Shown here: positions 10,150 through 20,085 of the stretch, one piece after another
Position numbering within the stretch: the stretch's first letter is position 1
Layout of the letters: each line of letters opens with the position of its first letter
Origin: Mermis nigrescens
Taxonomy: Eukaryota; Nematoda; Enoplea; Mermithida; Mermithidae
Length of the DNA stretch: 64,000 nt
Assembly: GCA_036768485.1 (NCBI GenBank)
Contig: JAVLUZ010000735.1
Coordinates: forward strand, 186,001-250,000
Direction: 5' to 3'
Made by a program: the position numbers and the translations under genes
The notes under the pieces: generated by a model
Told to the model about the DNA's origin: nothing
Seen by the model: only the letters and a program-made list of their open reading frames with translations
The model's database searches: none

Positions 10150-11932
10150 TTAACTTAGCTGCGACTTCAGCTTGGACGAGCCTTCTGACTCATTGTTTTT
10201 CCAAATTCTTTTAACCGACGCAAAGTGTGCTTCGGACTTAGTATCGTAAAAACGATTCAATTTGGCCTTGTGTTCGTCTTCTGACATGTGACGAACTTCT
10301 GAAGACTCAGCAAGAGAACCGGCGGCGCGTAACTTCGTTGCACGCCGTGGCATTTCCATTGCCAAATTCTCACGATCGCGTTTCTTGATCGTCATGCGTG
10401 TTCTACGCATTTCAATTTGTGCCTCCAAAGAAAGATCGACTTCTGGCATATCAAGGCTCGCTGCGGATCCGCTCGGGTCCTGCGAGGATGCCTGTCGCCT
10501 TTCTCGACAAATTTTTTCTAATTCCGCCTTGGATTCGATGTTTGAGGTAAAATACAGATTTTTGCTGACCTCTGAAACGATCGAATTGAACAGGAACTTC
10601 GAGTGGCGGGTTGGTAGCTAACCGAATTTGCCTAATCATGTTATGCAAAACATGAGGACTTTCAATTCGTGCCGTTAAGTCCGGGAATTCCGGAAAAGCC
10701 TCACGTGGCGATGGCGTGTAAGATTCGCCAAGGAACGCTACGCGCAACATGCGACGTAACTGTTCCACCATGCGCCAACCTATTCCGGCATTGCCGTAGG
10801 CGTACGCGAAGAAGTGGAATTTCCTATCTAAGAATTCCAAAAGCGCTGTAGCGCGCATGACGTCTATTGAAGAAAAGATCGTCATGTGTCGATACTCCGA
10901 ATCATATAATGACTGAAATTCTCGGAAAGTATCGAAAATATCGACCATCTGACGTGTCGATATTAAAATGGGCGCTAGGTGATCCGGCGCTGGTGACATT
11001 CTGTGCGGATATAAATCCGGGCGAATCTGATGTGTAACGCCGTCGATCACCTCGCTCGGTGCATCAAGGTGTGGGTGTACGACCAAATACTCGAGCGGAA
11101 CCTCGTACAACATCATTCCGGTTGTGATAAAAAACCGTATGCGCACGAAGTATTGGTCGGGGTAAAATAATCGGTTAAACACGCTCATTTCGCTAATAAA
11201 CCAAGGTGCAGGCTCATGATTGACACCAGCCACAGGCTGTGCGATTGTAGGCCACACTAAAGGACGCGAGGGCGAGTCAGTCGAAGTCGCGTACTGCAAA
11301 TGGATTGCGTACACTCGATCGAAGTACACTTGAGCAGCTTCGACCAACTGATCGTATAAACGCGATCCTGCGACCTCACCCAAATAGGAACGTAAGTCGT
11401 GCAAAACGACTGGCGCGATAGTGCACGGTGGTCCGCGCGTCATATTTTCCATCATGGTGAAGAAATGCTGTACGTAGCGCGAGCGATTTTGTACTCTGGC
11501 GCTTTCATTCGCGGCCATACGTTCGCGAATAGCTTGAACGTGCGCAGGTATTGCGACTTCCATATTTGATGATTGGCTTTGCGTAGCCTGTGGTTGAATA
11601 TTTGCCACGGTACTAGACACACCCGTCATGGCCATAGAAGCCGTAAAACGAGTATCCGGTGCCAACGTACCTTGTGGCACGGGCTGAGACGTGACTTGCG
11701 TGTATAATGCTACTTGTGGTACTTCGTGTGCAGCTAATGTACGTTGTGGTTGCGGCGGAAAACCAATAATTTCAGTCATGATCACGTCGGGCTCAGAATC
11801 ACGCTCTACCCAACCCGGCTGCGAAGTCGGCAAAGGTGCGAGCGAACTGATGCCCAAGGGCGCTTGTTGGTCCGCCGCAAGCGATTGCGAGACAATCGGT
11901 TGCGAAACGGTAACAATCCCTTTTCGAGCCAT
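10150..11932 (-). pseudogene. Element A ORF4, unknown protein with one frameshift
   Basis: The first frame runs from ATG at 11932 to a stop at 10451 (493 residues). The product then continues in another frame from about 10560 to TAA at 10150, with a charged helical segment (AELEKICRERRQ, later TIKKRDREN). Element B (54041-54895) keeps the junction in a single frame, ATDPDLTIF to TLYVSSE, so the break in A is a mutation. The first 120 residues are Pro/Gln-rich and disordered-looking. Residues about 150-480 look globular, with RLFYPDQYFVRIRFF and a helix-rich segment including FDTFREFQSLYDSEYRHM. There is no signal peptide, no membrane segment and no furin-like site, so it does not look like an envelope protein. 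It overlaps the end of ORF3 by 134 nt in another frame and may have been continuous with it. Confidence 0.6.
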
Positions 11933-13547
11933 TACTCGCGCGTGTTACACGCGGTGGCGACAAGTTAGCTTGTCTGTCCGCCTCGGCGTCAGATAACGCC
12001 ATCACTAAACGTTTGGGAGATAAATCGTCATCCTCAGTGGAAATCGATGGTTCTACATCAACCATGGGTGAATCGTATGGAATATCGGTTTGCGAAGAAA
12101 ACACAGAAGCTGGAGTGCTCGAGCTAGTTGGTTTTGACTTAGGTTCCGTGTCAGGCACATTGACCGGGCCCAAAACTGGGTCGGCAACGGTCTGCAATTC
12201 CTGAGTATAGAACATTGGATTCTCGAAAACATTAACGTGAGCCATCGCATCCGTTACAGAAGCGATGGTAGTGGCCGCAGCTATGGCCACTGGCGGTTGC
12301 GGAGCTGGGCAATAAAAGTCCTCAGCTAAGATTAACTCTTCGCCATTTGAATCAACTTCAGCGTCAACCGCTGCGCTGGTCGACTGTCCCTGAGGTGGTT
12401 TACTAGTCGACAGCGGTATGCGCACTTTAGCTTTAGGACCGCTAGCCTTAATATACAGTTCATCGCCTGTAAACGAAACCGACATGGGTTTTCTATCGTC
12501 AGTAATGCGATTATCTTGCGTGCACCCTTCTATCAATATAAACACATCGATAGTTATGAGGGCGTCCATCGCTAGATAATGCTGCATGTCCCTAGTTAAG
12601 GGTAAGCTCCACGCCTGTCCGAAGTTATCAGGCGCGTTCGGATCAATATACATGTCAAAAAAGAATTCGGCCAAGCGCTTTAATGAGTGTGACTGCGCTT
12701 TAATGCGTAAACGACGCGTAAACGTTCTCGCCAATGGCTGAATATCAATGAAATTTGCAATGAATGGATCTTTCCAGTGCAGTTTACTGCAAATTTCTGC
12801 ATCCGGTATTGCCACAATTTCCTCGAAAGTTGGCCCATAAACATGGAAATACGCAAGTCGATCTTGCGTTGGGTCATAACAAACCATATATACGTTAGGT
12901 AAGCGCGTTTCAAGCAACTGGTGAAGCCCGAACGGAGGTTGCGGGAACTTTGCTAGATCCCAACAGAACACATGGCCGTTCGCGCTCGCAACTTGGACGT
13001 AGCGTACGAATGGGCCATGGAGGTCCTGGTAAGTGGGACATAGTTGCTGATAACGCAAGTCCCAGGTCTTATAATGCCTGCCTTTTCTGTCATTCACAAA
13101 TTCGGAATCATAGCCTAAGAATAAAGTGCCATTTGTCATATTCGATGGCTGAATTAACGCCAAAATGGCGGCAAACGACTTCTGGTCATCGGAGATTATG
13201 ACGGTGGGTAGAAGTCTGTTCTTTGGTACGCGAGGGGTTACCAAAGGAAATCTACCAAACCGATTCGCCCACCAGAGTTGCTGGTCGTTAATACGCTTTT
13301 TATGATTTACGATTTTATGTGATGCTTTATGCTTTATCCATTTTGCGGTAAATGATTCTAGACCGCCAACACGACTATTATCGTTTTGGGGTAACGGGTC
13401 TGGTACGACCAAGCCCCGCTCCAAAGCCATACTGGTCAATGCCGAACGAAACTCATCTAGGGACGCGGGATCACGCCCCTCAAATTTGCATCGGCGACCA
13501 GCTGCTTCCAACAATGCCTCCTTGCTGGGGGTACCTTGTGCAGCCAT
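11799..13547 (-). CDS. Element A ORF3: DEDDy 3'-5' exonuclease (RNase D/WRN-like) in env position
   Basis: The 582-residue product has an N-terminal basic region (1-120), an exonuclease domain (about 135-340) and a disordered Ser/Pro-rich C-terminus. Exo I is GYDSEF with D147 and E149. Exo II is CYDPTQDRLAYF with D229, and FIDIQPLA follows at 266. Exo III is the WSLPLT..MQHYLAMDAL block with Y324 and D328, giving DEDDy chemistry. Proteins of this superfamily remove nucleotides from 3' ends of RNA or DNA with two metal ions. All catalytic residues are present. The start overlaps the last 91 nt of pol in the -1 frame. It was chosen because ACCCATGG follows a splice-acceptor-like sequence, conserved in element B. 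The gene is visibly richer in GC than pol. The last 45 residues overlap ORF4 and may be a frameshifted tail. The biological substrate is unknown. Confidence 0.85.
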   Translation of the reverse strand: MAAQGTPSKEALLEAAGRRCKFEGRDPASLDEFRSALTSMALERGLVVPDPLPQNDNSRVGGLESFTAKWIKHKASHKIVNHKKRINDQQLWWANRFGRFPLVTPRVPKNRLLPTVIISDDQKSFAAILALIQPSNMTNGTLFLGYDSEFVNDRKGRHYKTWDLRYQQLCPTYQDLHGPFVRYVQVASANGHVFCWDLAKFPQPPFGLHQLLETRLPNVYMVCYDPTQDRLAYFHVYGPTFEEIVAIPDAEICSKLHWKDPFIANFIDIQPLARTFTRRLRIKAQSHSLKRLAEFFFDMYIDPNAPDNFGQAWSLPLTRDMQHYLAMDALITIDVFILIEGCTQDNRITDDRKPMSVSFTGDELYIKASGPKAKVRIPLSTSKPPQGQSTSAAVDAEVDSNGEELILAEDFYCPAPQPPVAIAAATTIASVTDAMAHVNVFENPMFYTQELQTVADPVLGPVNVPDTEPKSKPTSSSTPASVFSSQTDIPYDSPMVDVEPSISTEDDDLSPKRLVMALSDAEADRQANLSPPRVTRASNGSKRDCYRFATDCLAIACGGPTSALGHQFARTFADFAAGLGRA

Positions 13548-16500
13548 GGGTCTGCAAAAGGAAAAACATTAGATAATGGTACGGCATGTGCTGTTTTAGA
13601 ACCATTTAATAAACGTACAGGCGCGCAGTCCTTAGCTTTCTGTTCCCTGCCCGGTAAATCCTCAAAACTTATGACAACTGCCGGGGCAAGAGGGCGATGT
13701 GGTAATTTTACCAACACAAAATCGCCAGGGACATACGCGTGTTTTTCCACAATTAAGTCAGAATAAGGTAGTTTAGGTTCAGGTAGAAGTCTATTCCTAT
13801 GCACGTGATGAATGATGAGAGGATTATAGACATATGCGATTTTCGCAGTTTCAGGCGTAGGTAAGTCAATAATTCGGTATGGCCCAACACGCTTGGGTGA
13901 TAGTTTACCGATTTCAGGTTGAATGACTGAGGTATTATTAAGATAGACTATATCCGAGAGATTAAAATTTGTGTGCGTTACGGATTTATCGTATTGCGAT
14001 TTTTGCTGCTTACGCGCTTGCGTTAAGTTTTGAGACGCGATTTCATGCAGATCTTGCAAAGTCAGCTTTAAATCAATGACATATTTTTCCGCAACAGATG
14101 GTAAGTTCGGATTTATTACGAAGTCATTTATAAGTAAAGTGTCAAGAGGAAATGCTGGTTCGCGACCATAAAGCATTTCAAAAGGAGATATATTAGTCGA
14201 TGATTGTGGAGTCGCGCGGTATGCAAATAATGCAAAAGGTAGAAATTGCTCCCAATCATACTGGGAACGCGCACTCAGCTTAGACAAACAATCAATCAAA
14301 GTTCGATTATAACGTTCCACCAACCCATCACACTGGGGGTGATATGGGGTTGTAAATATTTTCTGAACGTTTAATAATTTGCAAACTTCCGAAATGAGGG
14401 TAGATGTAAAATTTGACCCCTGATCTGTCAAAAATTTTTTGGGAACTCCATAACGTGGTATGATTTCTCTTAGCAATAAATTTGCAATTGTTGTTGCTTT
14501 TATGTCAGAAACAGCAAAAGCTTCCACGTATTTTGTAAAATAATCCATAAAAACTACAATTTGGTCATTTCCGGAGGGGGATCGCGGCATATGCAAACAA
14601 TCGCACGCAATGAGTTCAAAGGGCGCGGATACTTCGATTGGTTGCAATGGAACGGATGTGGAATTTAATGCGACCTTACGTTGTAAGCACACATCACAAT
14701 TCCGACACCACGCGATCACATCATTTTCCATGCGCGGCCACCAATAACGCATTTGTATGGCGGGCAAAATTTTGCGCGATGAAAAATGAGCTCCGAAAAT
14801 AGAGTCATGAAATTCCGTTAATATAAAACGACGCAAAGATTTGGGTATGACTATTTGATGAACGACAGTTGGTGAACGCTTAGGTTGAAAACGACAAAAA
14901 AGTACATCGTTTACGAGAAAAAATTCGTCACGATATTTTTTCGTTGTTAAGTCATTCAATGCGATGCGAATTTTATGCAATTCATCATCTGCACGTTGCT
15001 CAGCGAGTAAACGCGCAGGTGTTAGCATTTCAGCTTTTTCGGCATCGGTAAGTAATAAGCGTTCGCGAAATGTAGGTGGTTTAGAATTGGTAGGATCGGT
15101 TTGCGCAGTAGAATTATTATTTTGCGCATTTGGATGATTAATTGGTGCAGTAGGCGCATTATCGCACGATCGGTCAGGTGGAACCGATTCATCATCTGAC
15201 TCAGAATCTTCGGATTCTAAATTTGCGATGTTAACGATATTTTTGCGCTCTACTTTATATTTGCGTTCTGCATGATCATATTTAGGGTGTCGTGAAAGAA
15301 GATCAGCTGCGCAGTTATATGCACCAGGAACGTAAACGATATCATATTCGTACTCCTGTAATTTGAGACCCCAACGGCGTAAACGACTCGATGGGTCTTT
15401 AACGTTTACTAACCAGGTTAACGCTTGATGATCAGTTTCGACAATGAATTTTTTACCGTAAAGATAGTGTCGATAATGCTTGATGGCCCACACTACCGCT
15501 AACGCTTCTTTTTCTGAAGTAGCATAATTACATTCAGCAGAATTTAGCACGCGACTAGCGTAGCTAAGAATAAAACGATTTTTGGATGGTAAATGTTTTT
15601 GCGTCAAAATAGCACCTAACGCATAGTTACTTGCGTCAGTTGTTAAAATAAATTGGTGCTCATCATCGAATTTCGGTAATTGCAAAATAGGTGGGGACGT
15701 AAATGCTTTCTTCAGAAGCTCAAATGCGGTTTGGTGTTCAGCCTTCCAGCAAAATTCGACATCTTTACGAAGAAGATGGAATAATGGTTTAGCGATTTTA
15801 GCAAGATCCTTAACGAATTTCTTAAACCATTGGACTAAGCCAAGGAATTTCTGCAAGGATTTAACGGTTTTCGGCACGGGAAACGAGATTAAGTCTGCGA
15901 CTTTGGACATGTCAGGAGCGATGCCCATTGCACTTATGCTGTGGCCAAGAAATTTTACCTCTGCATGCGCAAGATGGCATTTATCAGGCTTTACACGTAA
16001 GTTTGCCTTTTTAAGAGCAATGAAGACATTTTCAAGATCTTTTAAATGTTCTTCGAAAGTACGTGAAAAAATAATTATGTCATCGATGTAAACGAGACAA
16101 GATTTCCAATTTAGACCTGCGAGCACAAGCTCCATTAGTCTTTGAAAATCTGCGGGTGCATTTTTTAAGCCAAAAGGTAAAACTTCAAATTCGTAATGAC
16201 CAACAGGACATATAAATGCTGTTTTTTCGCGAGATTTATTATCGAGTGGAATTTGCCAGTATCCGGATTTTAAATCGAGTGTGCTAAAATATGCGGCATT
16301 GCCTAAGGTGTCAAAATAATCATCTAATTGTGGAAGAGGATAAACTTGCGTTTTAGTGATGTCATTTAACCGTCGATAATCGACGACTGGCCTAAGGGAA
16401 CCGTCCTTTTTTCCAATGAGAAATAATGGACTTGCCCATGGGCTAGTAGTAGGTCGAATAATTTTATCCGCAAGCATTTCATTTATAATTTTCTGCATAG

Positions 16501-16648
16501 ATTCTCTTCTAGAATGCTCAACACGATAAGTTTTTCCAACAACGGGTGGATTATCCCCTGTGTCAATATGATGTTTCATCAAGGGGGTACGACCGAGAGG
16601 TTCGTTTTTTAATGCAAAAATTGAGTCGTATTTTAAGACAAAGTTCAC
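13457..16648 (-). CDS. pol: Element A pol: RT, RNase H, integrase (Ty3/gypsy)
   Basis: The open frame is 1063 residues. The RT has WASPLFLIGKKDG, VDYRRLND, LDLKSGYWQI, LPFGLKNAPADFQR and the catalytic YIDD at 187-190. RNase H follows with D338, E381, D406 and D449 (TTDAS, SEKEAL, ETDHQ, AADLLSR). An acidic, Asn-rich spacer of about 70 residues (478-525) precedes the integrase. The integrase zinc site is H614, H621, C651, C654 and the DDE triad is D683, D742, E778 with the D,35,E spacing. The C-terminal part (about 960-1060) binds no recognised partner. No ATG marks the start: the frame should continue from the protease, and an extra A near 16638 separates the upstream frame (QQQQIRELCLK) from YDSIFALKNEP. 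Element B reads through this point without the extra base. Confidence 0.95.
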   Translation of the reverse strand: MNFVLKYDSIFALKNEPLGRTPLMKHHIDTGDNPPVVGKTYRVEHSRRESMQKIINEMLADKIIRPTTSPWASPLFLIGKKDGSLRPVVDYRRLNDITKTQVYPLPQLDDYFDTLGNAAYFSTLDLKSGYWQIPLDNKSREKTAFICPVGHYEFEVLPFGLKNAPADFQRLMELVLAGLNWKSCLVYIDDIIIFSRTFEEHLKDLENVFIALKKANLRVKPDKCHLAHAEVKFLGHSISAMGIAPDMSKVADLISFPVPKTVKSLQKFLGLVQWFKKFVKDLAKIAKPLFHLLRKDVEFCWKAEHQTAFELLKKAFTSPPILQLPKFDDEHQFILTTDASNYALGAILTQKHLPSKNRFILSYASRVLNSAECNYATSEKEALAVVWAIKHYRHYLYGKKFIVETDHQALTWLVNVKDPSSRLRRWGLKLQEYEYDIVYVPGAYNCAADLLSRHPKYDHAERKYKVERKNIVNIANLESEDSESDDESVPPDRSCDNAPTAPINHPNAQNNNSTAQTDPTNSKPPTFRERLLLTDAEKAEMLTPARLLAEQRADDELHKIRIALNDLTTKKYRDEFFLVNDVLFCRFQPKRSPTVVHQIVIPKSLRRFILTEFHDSIFGAHFSSRKILPAIQMRYWWPRMENDVIAWCRNCDVCLQRKVALNSTSVPLQPIEVSAPFELIACDCLHMPRSPSGNDQIVVFMDYFTKYVEAFAVSDIKATTIANLLLREIIPRYGVPKKFLTDQGSNFTSTLISEVCKLLNVQKIFTTPYHPQCDGLVERYNRTLIDCLSKLSARSQYDWEQFLPFALFAYRATPQSSTNISPFEMLYGREPAFPLDTLLINDFVINPNLPSVAEKYVIDLKLTLQDLHEIASQNLTQARKQQKSQYDKSVTHTNFNLSDIVYLNNTSVIQPEIGKLSPKRVGPYRIIDLPTPETAKIAYVYNPLIIHHVHRNRLLPEPKLPYSDLIVEKHAYVPGDFVLVKLPHRPLAPAVVISFEDLPGREQKAKDCAPVRLLNGSKTAHAVPLSNVFPFADPWLHKVPPARRHCWKQLVADANLRGVIPRP
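13551..13575 (-). promoter_or_regulatory. Putative splice acceptor for ORF3 mRNA
   Basis: On the minus strand TCTAATG (branch-point-like) is followed by TTTTTCCTTTTGCAG, then ACCCATGG containing the ORF3 start. Element B has CTAACG...CACCTTTTGCAG and AGCCATGG at the matching place (52258-52281). Env mRNAs of errantiviruses are made by splicing to a site at the pol end, so the same route is inferred here. The site also encodes conserved pol residues, which weakens the argument. Confidence 0.6.
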
Positions 16649-16699
16649 GAATTTGTTGCTGCTGTCTAGAATTAACGGCGGAGCCGTTTAAAGCTTTAT

Positions 16700-18310
16700 T
16701 TATTGATGCAAAAGTTCTGGTGTCCTATCATCCAAAGATGAAACGTGTGACACAACTTCGGCATCAGTGGTTAAAGAACCTATTATTTCACCAGAGTCAA
16801 TGCGAATTGGCGCTTTAGAGATGTTACAAACGCGAACAGGTATTAAAGGTTGTGAAGCATCGACTATAGACGGAGCAACAAAAAGTGAAGTTTTTTCCAT
16901 AAAATCGGGATTTGGTTCAAATAATGCGAAGTCAAAATTGCAAGAACCATGACTTATATAGCCAGGTGTAATTAATTCATGCCTAGGTTGTATAATAACA
17001 GGCTCAGGTAACGAAACATGCACACACACAACACCAGAGGTAGTTGCGTTGGGTTTCGCGCGAAATTGCAATTTTTCGTGAGATGAAAGTAAATTAACCT
17101 TTATGCCGTTTATAAAAGCACAACGCTCAATAGGATTAACCCACATGAGTGCGGATTCGCAAAAATCATATCCTAAGAGCATGTCTTCCGGCAAATGATC
17201 AATTATAGCTACTGAAGTAGAGATAGATTGTTCCGCAATTGTTAAAGTCATATTTACTTTATAACGAACGACTGCGGTGATTTCGCCTACACCATGTACG
17301 ACTTGTGAAACCTGTTTAGGTGGTAAATTAAAACCAAGACGTAAGAATGCAGACGTGGTCATCATGGTGACCTGTGAACCCGTATCTATGAGAGCAGGTA
17401 CGTCAACGCCATGAACTTTAACGAGAATGGTGGGTAAATTTGTCCCAGCATGGCTTACGATAGGAATATTAGGATCTAAGGTCTTAGACGGAGGTAGATT
17501 GATTTTCTCATAAGTTGCAAGACGACGTTGTAGACGTTCGTACTCTTCAAGAAATTCTTGCGACGCGAATAAATTAGGACGCGCGCTAGATTCTGGCCCT
17601 TTTGCAGTAACCGTGTTCACATCATGAGGAGATGTAAGGGTTGGCTGCGGTGGGGGCACATTTGTGGCGGGTTGGTTATCAGCCGTATATGTGACATATG
17701 GACGATTAAAATTATTGTCGTTGCGATAATTCGAGTTATAGTATGTTCCACGCTGTTCATTTGGAAATTGCACAAAAGGTGTATTTTGGCGCGGTTGATT
17801 ATTATAACGATTATCGTAACGCGAATTTTGATAATTAGCACGCGAATTTTGGTAATAATCATTACGATTTTGCCAAAAATTCGATCGTGATTGCTTTGAT
17901 TCAAAGCGATTATCATTATTCGCATAGTTAGATGGACGATGTTGACTAGAGTTACGATATCGTGATTGAGATCGCTGCCTATTTTGCGAATTCGAACGCG
18001 ATGGCGAACGATTTCGTTGCAAAAAAGAACGCGATTGGCTGCGATTGCGAGCCATAGAATTGGTATTCCGATCAGCTTGGTTATTATAATTAGCGTTATT
18101 AGACGTTTCTTGCCTTTGACGCGTGAAACATTCCTCATAAATGTGACCTATGCGCTTGCAAAAGGTACAATATCTACGAGAAGAATTTTCTGGTTTCTCA
18201 GCACGCGATGAGCGATGAAACGTTCTATGACGTGAACGATTTGAATCATTTTGGTTAGATGCGCGAGGAGTATCTTTAGGTACTACGCTGCCTACGGGAG
18301 CAGCTGTATA
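16700..18310 (-). CDS. gag: Element A gag C-terminus and retropepsin, 5'-truncated
   Basis: The frame is open upstream of the internal Met at 18055 as far as the break at 18310. It encodes a zinc knuckle C-x2-C-x4-H-x4-C (18128-18169), which binds RNA in nucleocapsid proteins. A long Arg/Ser/Asn/Tyr-rich disordered tract follows (RSQSRS, NRYNNQ). Then comes an aspartic protease with ALIDTGSQVTMM (DTG at about 17380) and the second signature MLLGYDF (about 17170). The product ends at 16700 shortly after EVVSHVS. The pol frame resumes in the -1 register as TFASINKAL, so a -1 frameshift between protease and RT, or a mutation, is needed. The capsid domain, start codon and leader have been lost at 18310. 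Confidence 0.85.
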   Translation of the reverse strand, partial: YTAAPVGSVVPKDTPRASNQNDSNRSRHRTFHRSSRAEKPENSSRRYCTFCKRIGHIYEECFTRQRQETSNNANYNNQADRNTNSMARNRSQSRSFLQRNRSPSRSNSQNRQRSQSRYRNSSQHRPSNYANNDNRFESKQSRSNFWQNRNDYYQNSRANYQNSRYDNRYNNQPRQNTPFVQFPNEQRGTYYNSNYRNDNNFNRPYVTYTADNQPATNVPPPQPTLTSPHDVNTVTAKGPESSARPNLFASQEFLEEYERLQRRLATYEKINLPPSKTLDPNIPIVSHAGTNLPTILVKVHGVDVPALIDTGSQVTMMTTSAFLRLGFNLPPKQVSQVVHGVGEITAVVRYKVNMTLTIAEQSISTSVAIIDHLPEDMLLGYDFCESALMWVNPIERCAFINGIKVNLLSSHEKLQFRAKPNATTSGVVCVHVSLPEPVIIQPRHELITPGYISHGSCNFDFALFEPNPDFMEKTSLFVAPSIVDASQPLIPVRVCNISKAPIRIDSGEIIGSLTTDAEVVSHVSSLDDRTPELLHQ

Positions 18311-19809
18311 CCGTGTAAATTACTTCAATGTTCAGGAGAAGTAAGGTACAATGTGTGCACAAAATACCTAAAATTTTCAGAAAATGCTAGAAAATCATTA
18401 TATTTTTGTAAACAAAACTTGCGCAAACATGCCAGTAAGCCTAAAAAAATCACAATATCACTCTGTTATAGTCAAATCTTTTGATGATATTGCTTTTGGC
18501 GTCACCCAAGGAAGAAATATTAAATCTCATATAGCATATAATTCAAAAAACCCAACACATGGGGGTGTTGGAGACTATTTCAAAAATCAGTAAAATGTGT
18601 TTTTCTACTTCATTTAATTTAATTTCAGAAGACAAAAAGACAAGGATGAGCTCCACTAGCATATTGACAATGCAGAATAATGACAAAAAAATGCAGCAAT
18701 GGTTTAGGGCCGATTGGGTGAAAATTCGGGAAAATTGTATGTATTTCCTACACACAACTGTCGGCGTCTTAGCCTCAAAATTTCGTAGATATCTTTGTAT
18801 GTTCTGGTTCAACCTGTAATATTCTTCTTCAAAAGAAGCATGTGAAATAAGCATATTTTTTTACAAAGTGAATTAATCTTATAAGTTCACACAAAATTTA
18901 CCCATTTTTTCTCACACATTGCAGAATTCTTGATCACACTATGCGAAATTCTTATGATTTTTTGTGCTTTAATATAATTTTCGACAAATATGGCTAAAAT
19001 TTCATTTAAAATCTATATCTTATTGCATAAAATCAAGAAATTCAAGCAAGTTGATGCACAGAAAGATTGAGAAAGCATGTCATTATCAGAAAAGCTACAA
19101 GTTTTCATTGTTTTGCTCCAGTTTTCTATGTAATTTTAACCCGATAGAGATGATTTTTTTAAAAAGCTAGGCTACTGTGATGTTAATGTGGCCAGTGGGC
19201 ATTTTCAAAAAAGTTAGAAAATGCACTTTTTGCCATATATTCTGATATTATTTCTGAAATATAAGCCAATTCAGGCTCATTTAACATTTCTTTCTATGCA
19301 GGTATTCATGCGGCACACATCACTTAACTGTATTTTAAGTACATATTATCACAAGGTCAAAACACAAAGAAGTATTATCTATGTATGTCTCAAAGAGCAC
19401 AAACGAAATTTATTAAATGTGGCGAAGATGTGCTGAAGATAATTCGAAATTTGAATAATTCCACATCAATTCACGGGTTTTGATGCACAACACGGTATAA
19501 ACAATAATATCTCAGGCGGATAATTCTAAATCTGCATGTATACCTTCAATACAGTATGCATTCTAACAAATTAATGAAAGGATGAGCTCAAGCTTGATAT
19601 GTACATACATCAATCACCACCGTACGTGCATACGTTATAACTTTATTTCATGAACTAGCAGTTGATAATTTATTATAGAAGATTGAAAATATTCTTCACC
19701 GCTGTTTTAGCATTTATATTGATTTTTGAGGGCGTTTAGACCCAAAAAACGCAATTTTTACCCCCTTCTGCAGATTGATCATGCTCTCCATCTTCACTCA
19801 ACACGGAAT

Positions 19810-20085
19810 TCTAGCGCAAAAAATGAGATAAATTAGCATTTTTCCACACGTAACTCTATGTTTAACTAAAAAACATTAGGAAATAGCAAATATAATGTAT
19901 GTTCGTGATAATTAATGCTGAAATTGCCGGATGAATGAAGCACTAATTAGTTATTGGTTACAAAAATACACACATTCACCTACAAAATGAGTGAAAAACT
20001 ATGGAAACTACCTATTTTCTATAAGATTATGCCAACAAGGAGTCTTAAATATTTAGGAAAATTGAAGAATTTTTACAAGTTTATG
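19810..20085 (+). repeat. Direct repeat, copy 1
   Basis: It shares with 20840-21105 the blocks AATATAATGTAT, GTGATAATTAATG, TGAAGCACTA and TTTTCTATRAGATTATGC. The two copies are clearly diverged. They flank the HMG-box-like ORF, which may be a tandem duplication or remnants of terminal repeats. Confidence 0.6.

Larger units (their letters stand above)
7491..18310 (-). mobile_element. Ty3/gypsy LTR retrotransposon (element A) with exonuclease ORF, 5'-truncated
   Basis: Reading on the minus strand the order is truncated gag with zinc knuckle, retropepsin, RT, RNase H, integrase, ORF3 (DEDDy exonuclease), ORF4 (unknown), ORF5 remnants, purine tract and 3' LTR. RT-RNase H-integrase is the Ty3/gypsy order. 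The 5' LTR end, leader and capsid half of gag are gone: homology stops at 18310, while a truncated family-A LTR lies at 21716-22633. The LTRs flank different 4-mers (CTGG and ATCT), so they do not show a simple target duplication. Frameshifts near 16638 and near 10550 show that it is not intact. Confidence 0.9.

Noticed and set aside
9300..10214. Plus-strand ORFs of 80-100 codons in the ORF5 region
   Set aside because: They are antisense to the element A frames, which share composition with element B in the sense orientation.
10451..11932. ORF4 as an envelope protein
   Set aside because: It has no signal peptide, no transmembrane anchor, no cleavage site and no fusion-peptide-like stretch.
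17617..18138. 173-codon minus-strand ORF in the gag region
   Set aside because: It is a shadow frame of the Arg/Ser/Asn-rich gag tract. The real frame carries the zinc knuckle and protease.
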